A stretch of 64,000 bases of DNA from Desulfovibrionales bacterium (GCA_007693505.1 REDL01000054.1:1-64000), one strand, 5' to 3'; numbered from the stretch's first letter, positions 1-9,226 are shown. The notes: generated from the letters alone by a model not told the origin. A program made the numbers and translations.

Positions 1-81
1 CACGGCGAGTGCCTTTTTCCGCGATCCAACTCTTCAGCTCAGAGGACTTGCCAGAGGACTTGCCAGATGACTTGAGATCCA

Positions 82-987
82 TCACCCATATGCCCGGCGC
101 ATGCGGCGCTCAACTCGCCCGGCCACAGTGGAGAAGGTCAGGGTCAGGAGGAGATAGAGCAGGGTAATGGTGATCATGATCTCAAAGGTCATGTAGGTGG
201 AAGCCATCAGTTCCATCCCCTGAAAGGTCAGTTCCTGAACGCTGATCACCGAGACGATGGCCGTGTCCTTGATGGTGGCAATGAATTGGCCGGATAGCGG
301 CGGGACAATCCGGGAGACCGCCTGCGGCAGGATTACGTGGCGCATCTGCTGCCAGGGGGATAACCCCAGGGCGTACGCCGCCTCGCGCTGACCGCGTTCG
401 ATGGACTGGATGCCGGAGCGGACGTGCTCGGTGATGTAGGCCCCTTCATATACGGCCAGGGTGAGCAGGGCGGCCAGGAAATTGGGCATCCGGTCCACGG
501 GCACAGCCACCCAGGGCAGCAGGTCCTTGGCCCATTCCGGGAGGTTGCGCAGCATGGCGTCCAGACCGATCATGGTCATGAGCTGGTCTGCCAGGAAAAA
601 ATAGAAAATGAAGATCAGAACCAGAGGTGGAATGTTCCGGACGGTTTCAACATAGGTCCAGCCAACCATGCGCAGAAACAGGGACCTGGAACACCGGGCC
701 ATGCCCATGATCACCCCGATGAGCGTGGCCAGGAGCATGGTCCAGATACTCAGTCGAATCGTGGTCAGGAGTCCCTGGGTGACCAGTCCGGGAACCCAGC
801 GCCCCGCTGTTTCATCCCAGCGCAGCAGATAATTGCCCAGCAAATGCCATCGCCACTGGTAGTCCAGGGTGGCGTTGACGCGCCAGACAAAAAAGATGGC
901 GAACGCGATGATCCCCAGGATCAGGGCGGCGTCGAGGGGGGTAAAGCGGGCAGATTTGGAAGGCATGCGTGATGTCTTTGAGTGCAT
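82..987 (-). CDS. Polar amino-acid ABC transporter permease (second permease)
   Basis: Inner-membrane subunit of a polar amino-acid importer of the HisM/GltK/AapM type. The 301-residue protein has hydrophobic segments near residues 18-36, 70-100 and 120-140, and the cytoplasmic EAA loop (ERGQREAAYALGLS, about residues 197-210) that contacts the ATPase. It is the last gene of a minus-strand set: permease, ATPase, binding protein, this permease. A 157-bp spacer with a strong hairpin separates it from the binding-protein gene. The N-terminus may begin at Met1 or Met8; neither choice is decisive. Substrate is not predictable beyond a polar or acidic amino acid. Confidence 0.9.
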   Translation of the reverse strand: MHSKTSRMPSKSARFTPLDAALILGIIAFAIFFVWRVNATLDYQWRWHLLGNYLLRWDETAGRWVPGLVTQGLLTTIRLSIWTMLLATLIGVIMGMARCSRSLFLRMVGWTYVETVRNIPPLVLIFIFYFFLADQLMTMIGLDAMLRNLPEWAKDLLPWVAVPVDRMPNFLAALLTLAVYEGAYITEHVRSGIQSIERGQREAAYALGLSPWQQMRHVILPQAVSRIVPPLSGQFIATIKDTAIVSVISVQELTFQGMELMASTYMTFEIMITITLLYLLLTLTFSTVAGRVERRMRRAYG

Positions 988-990
988 TCA

Positions 991-1041
991 CCCGGACTGG
1001 ATGAGTGACGGAGCCGTTGCTGTCGTATCATCCAGTCCGGG
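991..1041 (-). other. Perfect inverted repeat between binding-protein and permease genes
   Basis: CCCGGACTGGATGA at 991-1004 is exactly complemented at 1028-1041 (14-bp stem, 23-nt loop). It lies between the stop of the binding-protein gene and the start of the last permease. No T-tract follows in the direction of transcription, so an mRNA-stabilising or processing hairpin that raises binding-protein output is more likely than a terminator (inference). Confidence 0.6.
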
Positions 1042-1144
1042 GGATGCCTGTTTTGCTTCCAGCGGGTGGCCTTGAGTTCACCTTTGTCCGTGTGGTTCCA
1101 TATGTGGATGGTCAGCACGGAAAGCGTTCCAGGGAACGATTGCG

Positions 1145-1981
1145 CTACTCCACCAATTCCTTCCAGTCCATGGTCTCGAACCAGTAGCGGTACTGATCTT
1201 CGATCCAGCCTTCAGCCGTAATTTCAATAATCCAGCTGTTCACGTAGTTAAGCAGGTCCGGGTCACCCTTGCGCATGGCAATGCCCACAGGCTCTTTGGT
1301 CAGATTTTCCTGAAAGGGCATGAAAAGTCTATTGGGATGCTTGATGACTTCCTGTGCCGGCAAGGGCGCATTGCCCACAAACGCATGAGCCCGGCCCATC
1401 AATACTTCCTGGACGACTTGTGGTTCACGCTCGAAAAACTTGTGCTGGGCATTTGGAAAGAACCGTTCGGCAGCACGCTGTGCCGTGGTGCCGAGACGGG
1501 CGGCGATGACCACTTCCGGCTTGTTGAAATCCTCAATGCTGGAGAAACCAGCGGCATTTTCCTTGTGTGCTGCCATGCTCTGGCCCGTGAAGTAGTAGGG
1601 GTTGCTGAAATAAACCTGTTGGGCGCGATCCGCGCGGATGCCCATTCCGCCGATGAGCACGTCGAATTTGCCCGTGAGCAGGGCCGGGATGATGCCTCGC
1701 CAGGCCGTGGGCACCAGTTCGATGTTCACACCGAGGTCCTCGGCGAAACGCTTGGCTACATCAATCTCAAAACCGATGAATTCTCCGGTTTTATCCTGCA
1801 TGGCCCAGGGGACAAAAGTATCGAATCCCACACGAAGCGAGCCGCGTTCCATGATTGTGGTCAGGGTGCTCTCCCTGGTGATTTGCTGACGAATGTTCTG
1901 GGCTTGGGCCAGCGATGTGGCCAGCAAAATAAAGATTGTCGTCAGAATCAATAACAGGTGTTTTCTTTTGCCGATGTTCAT
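1145..1981 (-). CDS. Amino-acid ABC transporter periplasmic substrate-binding protein
   Basis: Periplasmic receptor of the importer, SBP_bac_3 (type II fold) family. The chosen start gives MNIGKRKH followed by a hydrophobic signal peptide ending near AQAQ. A start 18 codons upstream would put a charged, non-signal stretch in front. An AAGGAG ribosome site lies 6 bp before this ATG, and the ATG overlaps the ATPase stop as ATGA, so the two are translationally coupled. The mature part has typical family blocks: [15 protein letters not shown] near the N-terminus, [15 protein letters not shown], and [13 protein letters not shown]. About 278 residues, normal for the family. Confidence 0.92.
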   Translation of the reverse strand: MNIGKRKHLLLILTTIFILLATSLAQAQNIRQQITRESTLTTIMERGSLRVGFDTFVPWAMQDKTGEFIGFEIDVAKRFAEDLGVNIELVPTAWRGIIPALLTGKFDVLIGGMGIRADRAQQVYFSNPYYFTGQSMAAHKENAAGFSSIEDFNKPEVVIAARLGTTAQRAAERFFPNAQHKFFEREPQVVQEVLMGRAHAFVGNAPLPAQEVIKHPNRLFMPFQENLTKEPVGIAMRKGDPDLLNYVNSWIIEITAEGWIEDQYRYWFETMDWKELVE

Positions 1982-2832
1982 GTCTGCTCCTTCATGTTGA
2001 GGTGTGTTCCATTCAGACCGGGAATCGGTCCGCACAGTATTTGGCCAAGAAAGGCGCGGGTACGTTCCTGTCTCGGATTGCTGAAAAAGTCTGCGCTGGA
2101 GGCGTCCTCCAGAATCCGACCATTTTCCATAAAAATCACCCGGTCTCCGGCTTCCCGGGCAAACCCCATCTCATGCGTGACCACGACCATGGTCATGCCG
2201 TCTCGGGCCAAGCCTTTCATGACTTCCAGTACTTCCCCGATGGTTTCCGGGTCCAGGGCGCTGGTGGCTTCATCAAAGAGCATTACCTTGGGGTGCATGG
2301 CCAGAGCGCGGGCAATGGCTACCCGCTGCTGTTGCCCGCCGGAAAGTTGGGCCGGGTAGGCCTGGGCCTTGTCCGTCAAGCCGACCCGGGCCAGGAGGGC
2401 CATGGTGGCTTCGTTGGCCTCCTGGCGGGATTTTCCTCGAACCTGCTCCTGGGCCAGATTGATGTTTTGCAAGGCGGTCATGTGTGGAAAAAGATTGAAG
2501 GACTGGAAAACCATGCCCACTTCGGTGCGAATGGCCAGCCGGTTGCGGGGTGTGGCATCCAGGGGGATTCCGTCAATGATGATCTCTCCGGAGTCGATGT
2601 CTTCCAGTCCGTTCAGGCAACGCAGCAGGGTCGACTTGCCCGACCCGGATGGTCCAATGACCACTACCACCTCTTTTTGCCGCACGGTCAGGGAGACATG
2701 GTCCAGGGCAAGCAACCCTCCAGGATAGGTTTTGACGATATCCCTGACCGTAATGATGTCCTGGCGGTGCTGGGAGATGTTCATCGCCGTTTCCGAGCCA
2801 GCGGCGGTGTTGAAATAATGATTTGGTTGCAT
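1978..2832 (-). CDS. Amino-acid ABC transporter ATP-binding protein
   Basis: GlnQ/GltL-type ATPase that drives the importer from the cytoplasmic face. Walker A GPSGSGKS at about residues 60-67, Q-loop in [11 protein letters not shown], signature [15 protein letters not shown], Walker [13 protein letters not shown] and the switch histidine in [10 protein letters not shown]. At 284 residues it is about 40 longer than usual, through a roughly 25-residue N-terminal lead and a C-terminal tail that runs into the binding-protein start. Met17 (position 2784, weak GGA upstream) is an alternative start. It overlaps the next gene by 4 bp. Confidence 0.93.
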   Translation of the reverse strand: MQPNHYFNTAAGSETAMNISQHRQDIITVRDIVKTYPGGLLALDHVSLTVRQKEVVVVIGPSGSGKSTLLRCLNGLEDIDSGEIIIDGIPLDATPRNRLAIRTEVGMVFQSFNLFPHMTALQNINLAQEQVRGKSRQEANEATMALLARVGLTDKAQAYPAQLSGGQQQRVAIARALAMHPKVMLFDEATSALDPETIGEVLEVMKGLARDGMTMVVVTHEMGFAREAGDRVIFMENGRILEDASSADFFSNPRQERTRAFLGQILCGPIPGLNGTHLNMKEQT

Positions 2833-2970
2833 AATTTTCTATTTCTTCATTTTTTTCCAATTCATCCGTCCCCGTCCCCGTCCCCGCCCATGGACCACTT
2901 CAGCTCAATCCTGCCCCTGACTTCGGAGTCCTGAATCCTGACTTCCAATATTCAGCACTCATACCCTCCA

Positions 2971-3783
2971 TTAGTCCGCTGTCCGCATTCTCTTCCCCAT
3001 CTCGGCCACAAGCAAGGAAAGCGGAAACGTGATGGCCAGGTAAATGGCCGCCACGGTGAACCAGACCTCAAAGACCATGAACGTGTCCGAAGAGACGATA
3101 TTGCCGCGCTGGGTCAACTCGTAGATGGCAATGGTGCTGGCCAGGGACGAATCCTTGATCAGGGTGACGCCGACCCCGGCAAGTGGCGGCAGAATCCGCC
3201 GGAGAGCCTGGGGGATGATCACTCGGCGATAGGTGTCCTGCCGGGACAGTCCCAGGCTGTAGGCGGCCTCCCACTGGCCTTTGTGAATGGAGACGATACC
3301 GGCGCGAAAAATTTCCGAAGCATAGGCGCCTTCGAACAAGGACAAGGCCAATACCGCCGAGCCAAAAGCATCCAGACCGAAGACCGGGCCGATAACGTAG
3401 TAGATGAAAAAAATCTGGGTCAAGAGTGGGGTGTTGCGAATAAATTCCACATACCCCTTGGCCACCAATCGGGCGGTGAACGAGTCGGAAAGACGAAAAA
3501 TGGCTGTTGTCAGTCCAAAAATCATGGCCAGGATCAGACTCAAACCGGAAATCTTGAAGGTCACGATCAGCCCTTGGAGCAACGGGCCGAGGACCCAACC
3601 GTCTTCGGTAAACTGGATCAGGTAGCGGGGCATCCGGTACCATTTCCAGTGGTAGCCCGTACCCTGCTCGCCGCTGGCAATAAACCAGGCCACGGCTCCC
3701 AGGAGCAGGCCGTAGAGGAGAAAATCCCGGTAGTGTGCCACCAGGAACCGGACAAAAGTCGGCGAAGTTGCTCGGGAATTCAT
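2971..3783 (-). CDS. Polar amino-acid ABC transporter permease (first permease)
   Basis: First gene of the importer operon. It encodes the other half of a heteromeric permease pair. Family features: VEFIRNTPLLTQIFFIYY after the first transmembrane helices, and the EAA loop in KGQWEAAYSLGLS. The ATG at 3783 (MNSRATSP) is preferred over an in-frame TTG 48 bp upstream, with AGGGA about 9 bp before it. The protein is 270 residues and carries a periplasmic loop with GYHWKWYRMP, similar in position to the YQWRWHLL segment of the second permease, which suggests the two arose by duplication. The 138-bp gap to the ATPase gene holds a short CGTCCC-type microrepeat near 2866-2886. Confidence 0.9.
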   Translation of the reverse strand: MNSRATSPTFVRFLVAHYRDFLLYGLLLGAVAWFIASGEQGTGYHWKWYRMPRYLIQFTEDGWVLGPLLQGLIVTFKISGLSLILAMIFGLTTAIFRLSDSFTARLVAKGYVEFIRNTPLLTQIFFIYYVIGPVFGLDAFGSAVLALSLFEGAYASEIFRAGIVSIHKGQWEAAYSLGLSRQDTYRRVIIPQALRRILPPLAGVGVTLIKDSSLASTIAIYELTQRGNIVSSDTFMVFEVWFTVAAIYLAITFPLSLLVAEMGKRMRTAD

Positions 3784-4297
3784 GACAAAAATCCCTGAGA
3801 CGGTACAACGCCTTGCCGCTGAAAGCGGCAAGTGACGGAGCCGGGATACGGAGATCGTGCAGTGAGAGTGCGCGGTGGAGCGGAGGGACGGGGCGGAGGC
3901 AGTAGTGATAGGCTAGCAGTTGAGCCATTGGGCTGAGGTGGGGGACAGCCTCCGGGACCGAAGAATACCTGAGAGAGTGTGCGCAACCGCAAAGGGCAAA
4001 AGAGACCGGATAACCGGATCAGACGGGCGTGATCAAGCATGAGAGGTATATGGTATGTCCGAGAAAGCTAGCTTGTCAAACCGGAATTGAAGAAAAGACT
4101 GGATAATTCCAGGATTCATCCAGCACAAGTTGACGATTATGGAAAGCGGAGGCGCCTTTTCAGGCGTCTTGTCTCTGGAAGGGGTGCTGCAGACTTGCCA
4201 GAGAAAAAGCAGGGCAGCGGAGTGCGCGACACAGCCATATTTGCTGACGGGAATCTGCTCGTTAGGCCTCGCCGGGGACAAGACGCCTTAATAAGGA
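3784..4297. other. Non-coding spacer with a 12-bp distant inverted repeat
   Basis: No supportable gene in this 514-bp stretch. It contains a perfect inverted repeat, AGGCGTCTTGTC at 4162-4173 and GACAAGACGCCT at 4277-4288, and a small hairpin (CGCCT/AGGCG, 4153-4166) overlapping the first arm. Neither is followed by a clear T-tract. The arm at 4277-4288 lies immediately downstream of the HU-like gene stop, so the structure could form at the 3' end of that transcript. Confidence 0.4.
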
Positions 4298-4639
4298 CTA
4301 GACGGCCTTGTTCAGCGCCGCTTCGGGAGTGAAGACGACCTTCTTGGTTCCGCCTTCAGTAACTGTTGCGAATTCTCCGAAACCGTCCAGGTGCGCTTTG
4401 GAGCCATTTGCCAAAGTGGTTCCAATGACGGCCTTCATGGCGTCATAGACCATGTAGGCATCTTCTTCCGCTGTCAGCTTGTCCGGAAAGGCGGCCTGCA
4501 GGCTACGAACCATTGTCTTGGTGAAGCCCTCGGGCAATCCGTGGACTCGTTCACGTAAGACATCCAAATCCGGCGGGGTGATCTTGCACTGGCCGTCTGC
4601 CTCAGACAAACAGACATCGGGGTAGTCAAAATTGGTCAT
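4298..4639 (-). CDS. HU-like protein apparently lacking the DNA-binding beta-arm
   Basis: A 113-residue protein. Its second half resembles the HU/IHF fold: a helical stretch (AYMVYDAMKAVIGTTLANG), the signature turn KAHLDGFGEFATV, and a C-terminal helix (VVFTPEAALNKAV) that matches the usual AFKPGKALKDAV ending. The roughly 20-25 residues that form the DNA-inserting beta-arm between these blocks in HU are absent. The first ~45 residues are an extension with two cysteines (VCLSEADGQC). A good site, AAGGAG, lies 6 bp before the ATG. It could dimerise without bending DNA, bind another partner, or be a degenerate paralogue. The family match is from memory of HU sequences only. Confidence 0.6.
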   Translation of the reverse strand: MTNFDYPDVCLSEADGQCKITPPDLDVLRERVHGLPEGFTKTMVRSLQAAFPDKLTAEEDAYMVYDAMKAVIGTTLANGSKAHLDGFGEFATVTEGGTKKVVFTPEAALNKAV

Positions 4640-4706
4640 GACTTTCTCCTTGTTTAGTGGTGACTATAGAGTTGTTAAAAAGAACTATTCACACGAGGTT
4701 AGTCTT

Positions 4707-4724
4707 TTTGACGAAGTTGTCAAA
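4707..4724. promoter_or_regulatory. Palindrome TTTGAC-N6-GTCAAA upstream of the HU-like gene
   Basis: TTTGAC (4707-4712) and GTCAAA (4719-4724) form a perfect 6-6-6 palindrome about 70 bp upstream of the HU-like start. The geometry and TTGA/TCAA half-sites resemble CRP/FNR-family operators. Function is inferred only. Confidence 0.35.
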
Positions 4725-4806
4725 TCCTTGTTTCAAAGTCTGAATTGAGTTTTGGAAGGACAATTCCCCCAAGGGAGTTGTGCTGCGCATCGCACCGTTT
4801 TCGAAC

Positions 4807-5442
4807 TCATGGTTCAGACATGGGAGTGCCGGAGGAAGAGAGCAGTAAACGGATTTGTTCCCAAAGTTTCTCCCGGCCTTGACGGGTTTTAGCGGAAAAA
4901 AGCAGGGGGCGGGATTCCGACCCAAGCAGGTTTATCCAGGCGAGTTTGGTTGCGGCGATTTCACGTTGGGTGCATTTGTCCGCCTTGGTCAGCACGGGCA
5001 GGAGAGGCAGGCCCTGTTCCAGGGCCATGGCTGCCATTTCCCGATCCGGGGGCTGAGGCGGCAAGCGACTGTCCAAAATCAGGATCAAGCCGGCAAGGCT
5101 TTTATTGCTGGTGAAAAAGCGCCGCATCAAATTGCCCCAGGCATTGCGCTCGCTTTTGGAACGCTTGGCATAGCCGTAACCAGGCAGGTCCACCAGGTAG
5201 AAGTGATCCGGGTGGACCAGGTAATAGTTTAAGCTCCGGGTCTTGCCGGGAACCGAGCTGGTCTTGGCCAGGCTCTTGCGGTTGGCCAGGCAGTTCAGCA
5301 TGGAAGATTTGCCGACATTGGACCGTCCGGCCAGGGCGACCTGCGAAACGTTGACCTGCTCCATCTGGTCCAGGGTATAGATGGTTTTTTCCAGACTAAG
5401 GGAGGCCGGGTGTGGACCTTGGAAATCGTCAGGGCTTGTCAT
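4807..5442 (-). CDS. engB: Ribosome biogenesis GTP-binding protein EngB (YsxC/YihA)
   Basis: Small TRAFAC GTPase needed for assembly of the large ribosomal subunit. G1 AGRSNVGKSS, G2 region TSSVPGKTRSLNYY, G3 DLPGYGYAKRSK, G4 TKAD and a G5-like SAKTRQG are all visible. The ATG at 5442 (MTSPDDFQ) gives 211 residues, typical for the family, with AGGA 8 bp upstream. A GTG-initiated lipoprotein gene diverges 109 bp away. Confidence 0.95.
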   Translation of the reverse strand: MTSPDDFQGPHPASLSLEKTIYTLDQMEQVNVSQVALAGRSNVGKSSMLNCLANRKSLAKTSSVPGKTRSLNYYLVHPDHFYLVDLPGYGYAKRSKSERNAWGNLMRRFFTSNKSLAGLILILDSRLPPQPPDREMAAMALEQGLPLLPVLTKADKCTQREIAATKLAWINLLGSESRPLLFSAKTRQGREKLWEQIRLLLSSSGTPMSEP

Positions 5443-5551
5443 TGGAGGATTCCTGTACCATGATGCAAGGTTGTGGTGGATGGCGAAAGTGGAGCCCATC
5501 GCACCCGCCTCCCCCTACCCGTGGACGATTAACACTGCAAGGAGAAACGCC

Positions 5552-6331
5552 GTGAAGCCGATCATCGTGATGGCCCTTGGAGTCCTGCTGGGCGCCTGCG
5601 CACCGCGAACTGCGGACCAGACCTGGATGTTCGCTGACCATGCCCCGAAACCGATGCACCATGAGGTGGATGTCACCGTGGCCATCGCTCTGGACCCGGT
5701 TATGGAGTATGCTGATGTTTGCCGGCAATTGGCCACGGCATCCAGGGAGCAGGGTGTTGAAGACCTGCTCCACACGATTGTCGGACAAGCTCCGGTTCTG
5801 CGTCCGGCAGGGAGGCTTTTGACGGAAAATTTGGCAGAGCACCAGGAGCAGGTCAGTCCGGAAGATGGATGGATGGCGGGATTTTCCGCTGATGCTACGG
5901 GTGAGGCTTGTGATCCATGGCTGGACCCGGTGACCGGAATGGTCAGCCAGCGATCTCTTTTTGAGGCCCAATTGGTTCCCGAGCCTCGGTTCGGCGGAGT
6001 GATCGACGCCTTGCAGGACAATAAGACCATGGGTGGGATGCTTTCCCGGGCATACGTCACCCTGTGGGGTGATCCGGTGGGAAGCGAACCGGTTCCGGTT
6101 GTGATCGTTCAGCAGTCCAGGGGGCTGGATCAAGGCCGTGGGCAAGGCTTGGTGCAGGTTGTCGGCTCCGGGTTGATCACCCAGCTTGCGGATTCTTTCG
6201 GCCAGATGCGTATTCTGGAGTCAACCCGGGAAATTTTTCCAGGAGATCTGTTTTTTCAGCTTCAGGTGCGGTCCTCCGTGCGGCCCATGGTCGGAGATCT
6301 GCTGCCCCTGGCTCCTGAGGGTGACGAATAG
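5552..6331 (+). CDS. Putative outer-membrane lipoprotein of unknown function
   Basis: GTG start at 5552 with AAGGAG 8 bp upstream gives a 259-residue protein. Its N-terminus ([18 protein letters not shown]) is a textbook lipoprotein signal with lipobox LGAC. An ATG-initiated reading further upstream would bury the signal and overlap engB. The mature part has no domain I recognise. Its last third (ESTREIFPGDLFFQLQV, MVGDLLPL) suggests a small beta-rich region of the type found in proteins that handle surface or flagellar polymers, but this is weak. The gene stands alone, convergent with the thioesterase gene. Confidence 0.75.
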   Translation: MKPIIVMALGVLLGACAPRTADQTWMFADHAPKPMHHEVDVTVAIALDPVMEYADVCRQLATASREQGVEDLLHTIVGQAPVLRPAGRLLTENLAEHQEQVSPEDGWMAGFSADATGEACDPWLDPVTGMVSQRSLFEAQLVPEPRFGGVIDALQDNKTMGGMLSRAYVTLWGDPVGSEPVPVVIVQQSRGLDQGRGQGLVQVVGSGLITQLADSFGQMRILESTREIFPGDLFFQLQVRSSVRPMVGDLLPLAPEGDE

Positions 6332-6457
6332 TCTTGGGAACTGATCGGCACCGTGCCTGCCTGTCCGGGGGAATGCCGCTCGTGGGCCGGCACTGTTCCG
6401 GACAGCGGATACGTGCAATGCATTTGGCGGCCACCTGTTCGACAGCCTGCCAGGCAG

Positions 6458-6964
6458 TTATCCGGTCTGGGCTTTGATCCTTTCGTCGCGGGCCTTTTCC
6501 CGGTTCTTCTCGGCCAGGCGCATCTCCCGGCGGACCTTGGCTTCCTCATACCGGCGCACTTCGTCCGGGGTGTCCGGACGATAGGGACGGGCCGGAGTGG
6601 GGCGGCCCTTCTTGTCCAAGGCCACGAACGTCAGATAGGCCGAGGCTGTATGCCGGATTTCTCCGGTCAGCAGGTTCTCGGCCTCCACCCGAACACCGAC
6701 TTCGATGGACGTCCTGCCCACAAAATTGACCCCGGCCTTGAGCATCAGCAAGTCACCGACAAACGCGGGGTGATGGAAGTCCAGCCGATCAATGGATGCG
6801 GTGACGGCGTTGCCCCGAACATGGCGAATGGCCACGATACCCGCGGCGGTGTCGATATGCTTCATGATGATCCCGCCATGGATGCTGCCGTAGGGATTGG
6901 CATCCTGGGGCAGCATTTGGACGGCCATGGTCAGGGTTGAGTCCGAGGGGCAAGGGCTGTGCAT
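6458..6964 (-). CDS. Hotdog-fold acyl-CoA thioesterase (YciA/BACH-like)
   Basis: Predicted to hydrolyse acyl-CoA thioesters. The hotdog motif is clear: PQDANPYGSIHGGIIMKHID, with conserved N and HGG-x-x-M-x-x-x-D, followed by HHPAFVGDLLMLKAGVNF. The start at 6964 (MHSPCPSD) has GGAG 7 bp upstream and gives 168 residues. The region upstream in frame is not family-like. The last ~45 residues are a charged lysine/arginine-rich helix (VRRYEEAKVRREMRLAEKN), a common tail in this family. Transcription diverges from lgt 124 bp away. Confidence 0.88.
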   Translation of the reverse strand: MHSPCPSDSTLTMAVQMLPQDANPYGSIHGGIIMKHIDTAAGIVAIRHVRGNAVTASIDRLDFHHPAFVGDLLMLKAGVNFVGRTSIEVGVRVEAENLLTGEIRHTASAYLTFVALDKKGRPTPARPYRPDTPDEVRRYEEAKVRREMRLAEKNREKARDERIKAQTG

Positions 6965-7088
6965 GGTGACTCCATGATGTGGGTAAGGGGAGTTGGTGAA
7001 GCGGGCTGAGATTTGTTTCAGTTGAATCTGGGTGGCGAGCACGTTGCAATTTTGCGTTGAACCTTCCATCCAATAAAGGGTATCTTTC

Positions 7089-7886
7089 GTGTATCATCCA
7101 CAGATTGATCCTGTGGCATTCGCCATCGGGCCGCTGGAGGTCCGCTGGTACGGCCTGATGTATCTCGTCGGTTTTTTGGCGGCCTGGCTATTGGGCCATT
7201 TGCGGGCCAAGCGGCCTGGCTCGGGTTGGAACCCACAGGAACTTCCGGATCTGATTACCTATTGCGCCCTGGGGGTTCTGCTCGGTGCTCGGCTAGGATA
7301 CGTGCTGTTCTATGACTTCGCAACATTCATCGACTATCCCCTGGAAATTCTCAAGATTTGGAAGGGAGGGATGTCCTTTCATGGCGGTCTGCTGGGCGTG
7401 ATGCTGGCCATTTGGCTCTATGCCCTGCGCAGTCGGCGTGGTTTTTTCCAGGTGGCCGACTTTGTTGCGCCGCTGGCACCCATCGGAATCTGCGCCGGGC
7501 GCATCGGTAATTTCATCAATGGCGAACTGTGGGGCCGGACCACGGACGTCCCCTGGGCCATGATTTTCGCCGACCCGAACGCGGGATTTGTTCCCCGGCA
7601 CCCCTCTCAGCTTTACCAGGCCTTCCTGGAGGGGCTGGTGCTGTTTATTGTGCTTTGGTCCTTTTCCTCCAAGCCCCGGCCCACCATGGCGGTGTCCGGG
7701 ATGTTCGCCTTGTTTTACGGTGTGTTTCGCTTCAGCGTGGAGTTCTTTCGTGAACCGGATGCGCATCTGGGGTTTGTCGCCTTCCAGTGGATGAGCATGG
7801 GGCAGGTTTTGTCCCTGCCGATGGTCGCGGTGGGCGTGCTGTTGCTGTGGTTGGCCGGGAGAAAGGGCGCGGAGGTCAAGGGATAG
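7089..7886 (+). CDS. lgt: Prolipoprotein diacylglyceryl transferase Lgt
   Basis: Inner-membrane enzyme that moves diacylglycerol from phosphatidylglycerol to the lipobox cysteine, the first step of lipoprotein maturation. Diagnostic blocks: [21 protein letters not shown] with the essential histidine, and [14 protein letters not shown], the Lgt signature. Several membrane segments and normal length (265 residues). GTG start with AAAGGG about 8 bp upstream. A strong terminator follows about 90 bp downstream. Confidence 0.97.
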   Translation: MYHPQIDPVAFAIGPLEVRWYGLMYLVGFLAAWLLGHLRAKRPGSGWNPQELPDLITYCALGVLLGARLGYVLFYDFATFIDYPLEILKIWKGGMSFHGGLLGVMLAIWLYALRSRRGFFQVADFVAPLAPIGICAGRIGNFINGELWGRTTDVPWAMIFADPNAGFVPRHPSQLYQAFLEGLVLFIVLWSFSSKPRPTMAVSGMFALFYGVFRFSVEFFREPDAHLGFVAFQWMSMGQVLSLPMVAVGVLLLWLAGRKGAEVKG

Positions 7887-7977
7887 AAGTCGGGAATTTG
7901 CGTTCAGGAGCAAGGAAAGAGAAAATGAGGATTGAGACGCGAAATGATGTGATCAGCGATCCGCCAGGCGCTTCCAT

Positions 7978-8020
7978 CGTGCTCATGCCGCAACCTGTTG
8001 CGGCATGAGCACGTTTTTTT
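7978..8020 (+). terminator. Intrinsic terminator of lgt
   Basis: Perfect 16-bp stem (7978-7993 with 7998-8013, loop CCTG) followed by seven T residues at 8014-8020. No T-tract on the opposite side, so it acts on plus-strand transcripts and not on argJ. Confidence 0.92.
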
Positions 8021-8044
8021 GGCTCTGAGAGGAAAAGAGAGGGT

Positions 8045-9226
8045 TCAGGTCCGGTATTTCGCGTTGATCCGAATGTACTCCTCGGTCAGGTCCGAGGCCA
8101 AAAGCGTGGAGCGACCGGGGCCATTGCCCAGGGTGATTTCCAACTGGATGTCCTGGCGGCGCAGGGCCGCGGCCAGGAGGCTGTCCCAGTCCATGGGTAC
8201 CGGTGCTCCGTGTTGAAAGATGGTTTGCCCTGCCAAGGCTACATCGACCTGGTTGGGGTCGAATTCAGCCCCACTTCGGCCCAGGGCGGCCACGATCCGG
8301 CCCCAGTTGGGATCCTGGCCATACACCGCGGTTTTGACCAATGGAGAGTGGCCCACTGCCCGGGCTGCCAGATCGGCTTGGTGATCGTCCTTGGCCCCGT
8401 GCACTTGAATATGGATCACCTTGGTTCCCCCCTCGGCATCCTGAACAATCAGTCCGGCCAATTCACCGCAGATTTGGTTCAGGCTTGTAGCCAGTGCAGT
8501 CAGATCCTCCTCGGTCAGGTTTTGCCCGGCCATGCCGTTTGCCAGGGCCAGCACGCAATCGTTGGTACTGGTGTCGCCGTCCACGGTGATTCTGTTGAAA
8601 CTGGTATCAACAGCGGCGGACACCGCACTTCGCCACCACGTCTGGTCCACTTTCGCGTCGCAGATCACGAAGCCGAGCATGGTGGCCATGTTCGGGCAGA
8701 TCATGCCTGCGCCCTTGGCCATGCCCAGAATCCGGATCTCGCCGGAAACCAGCTTCAGGGTGCGCCAGGCCAGTTTGGGGAAGTTGTCCGTGGTCATGAT
8801 CGCTCGGGCTGCGTCCAGGGCCGTAGCTGAACCCAGGGATTCCCGCAGAAGAAACAGGGCGTTTTTCCAGCGATCCAGCTTGATCCGGTCACCGATCACG
8901 CCGGTGGAGGCGGGCAGGATGTCTTCGGGAAAAAGGCCGATGGCCTTGGCAGTCATGTCCACGGCCTCCCGACAGTCGGCCAATCCCGGCGCCCCGGTGC
9001 AGGCATTGGCCTGTCCGGCGTTGATGACCATGGCCCGGACAGGACGATCCACGGCCAGCATTTCCTTGACCACAAGTACCGGTGCGGCCTGGAACAGGTT
9101 GCGGGTCAGCGTGGCGGCCCAGACGCAAGGTACATCGCTACGGATTACGGTCAGGTCGTTGCGCTGAGGGTATTTAAAGCCGGCGGCGGCCACGGCGAAT
9201 TCAAAGCCTTGGGGTACGGGTATCAT
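8045..9226 (-). CDS. argJ: Bifunctional ornithine acetyltransferase/N-acetylglutamate synthase
   Basis: Recycles the acetyl group between N-acetylornithine and glutamate in arginine biosynthesis. The self-cleavage site is present in KGAGMICPNMATML, with cleavage expected between A and T. Also seen: VINAGQANACTGAPG, FNRITVDGDTSTNDCVL and QDPNWGRIVAALGRSG. The start at 9226 (MIPVPQGF) has GGAG 7 bp upstream and gives 393 residues, normal for ArgJ. It lies 52 bp downstream of the second sensor kinase on the same strand, so it may be read from the signalling operon as well as its own promoter. Whether it also has acetyl-CoA-dependent synthase activity cannot be told from the sequence. Confidence 0.95.
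   Translation of the reverse strand: MIPVPQGFEFAVAAAGFKYPQRNDLTVIRSDVPCVWAATLTRNLFQAAPVLVVKEMLAVDRPVRAMVINAGQANACTGAPGLADCREAVDMTAKAIGLFPEDILPASTGVIGDRIKLDRWKNALFLLRESLGSATALDAARAIMTTDNFPKLAWRTLKLVSGEIRILGMAKGAGMICPNMATMLGFVICDAKVDQTWWRSAVSAAVDTSFNRITVDGDTSTNDCVLALANGMAGQNLTEEDLTALATSLNQICGELAGLIVQDAEGGTKVIHIQVHGAKDDHQADLAARAVGHSPLVKTAVYGQDPNWGRIVAALGRSGAEFDPNQVDVALAGQTIFQHGAPVPMDWDSLLAAALRRQDIQLEITLGNGPGRSTLLASDLTEEYIRINAKYRT

Noticed and set aside
1936-2934. 332-codon plus-strand open frame over the ABC ATPase gene
   Set aside because: Antisense to a gene with complete Walker and signature motifs.
4033-4281. 82-codon minus-strand frame in the spacer before the HU-like gene
   Set aside because: Lacks a ribosome site and any recognisable feature; it lies within inverted-repeat DNA.
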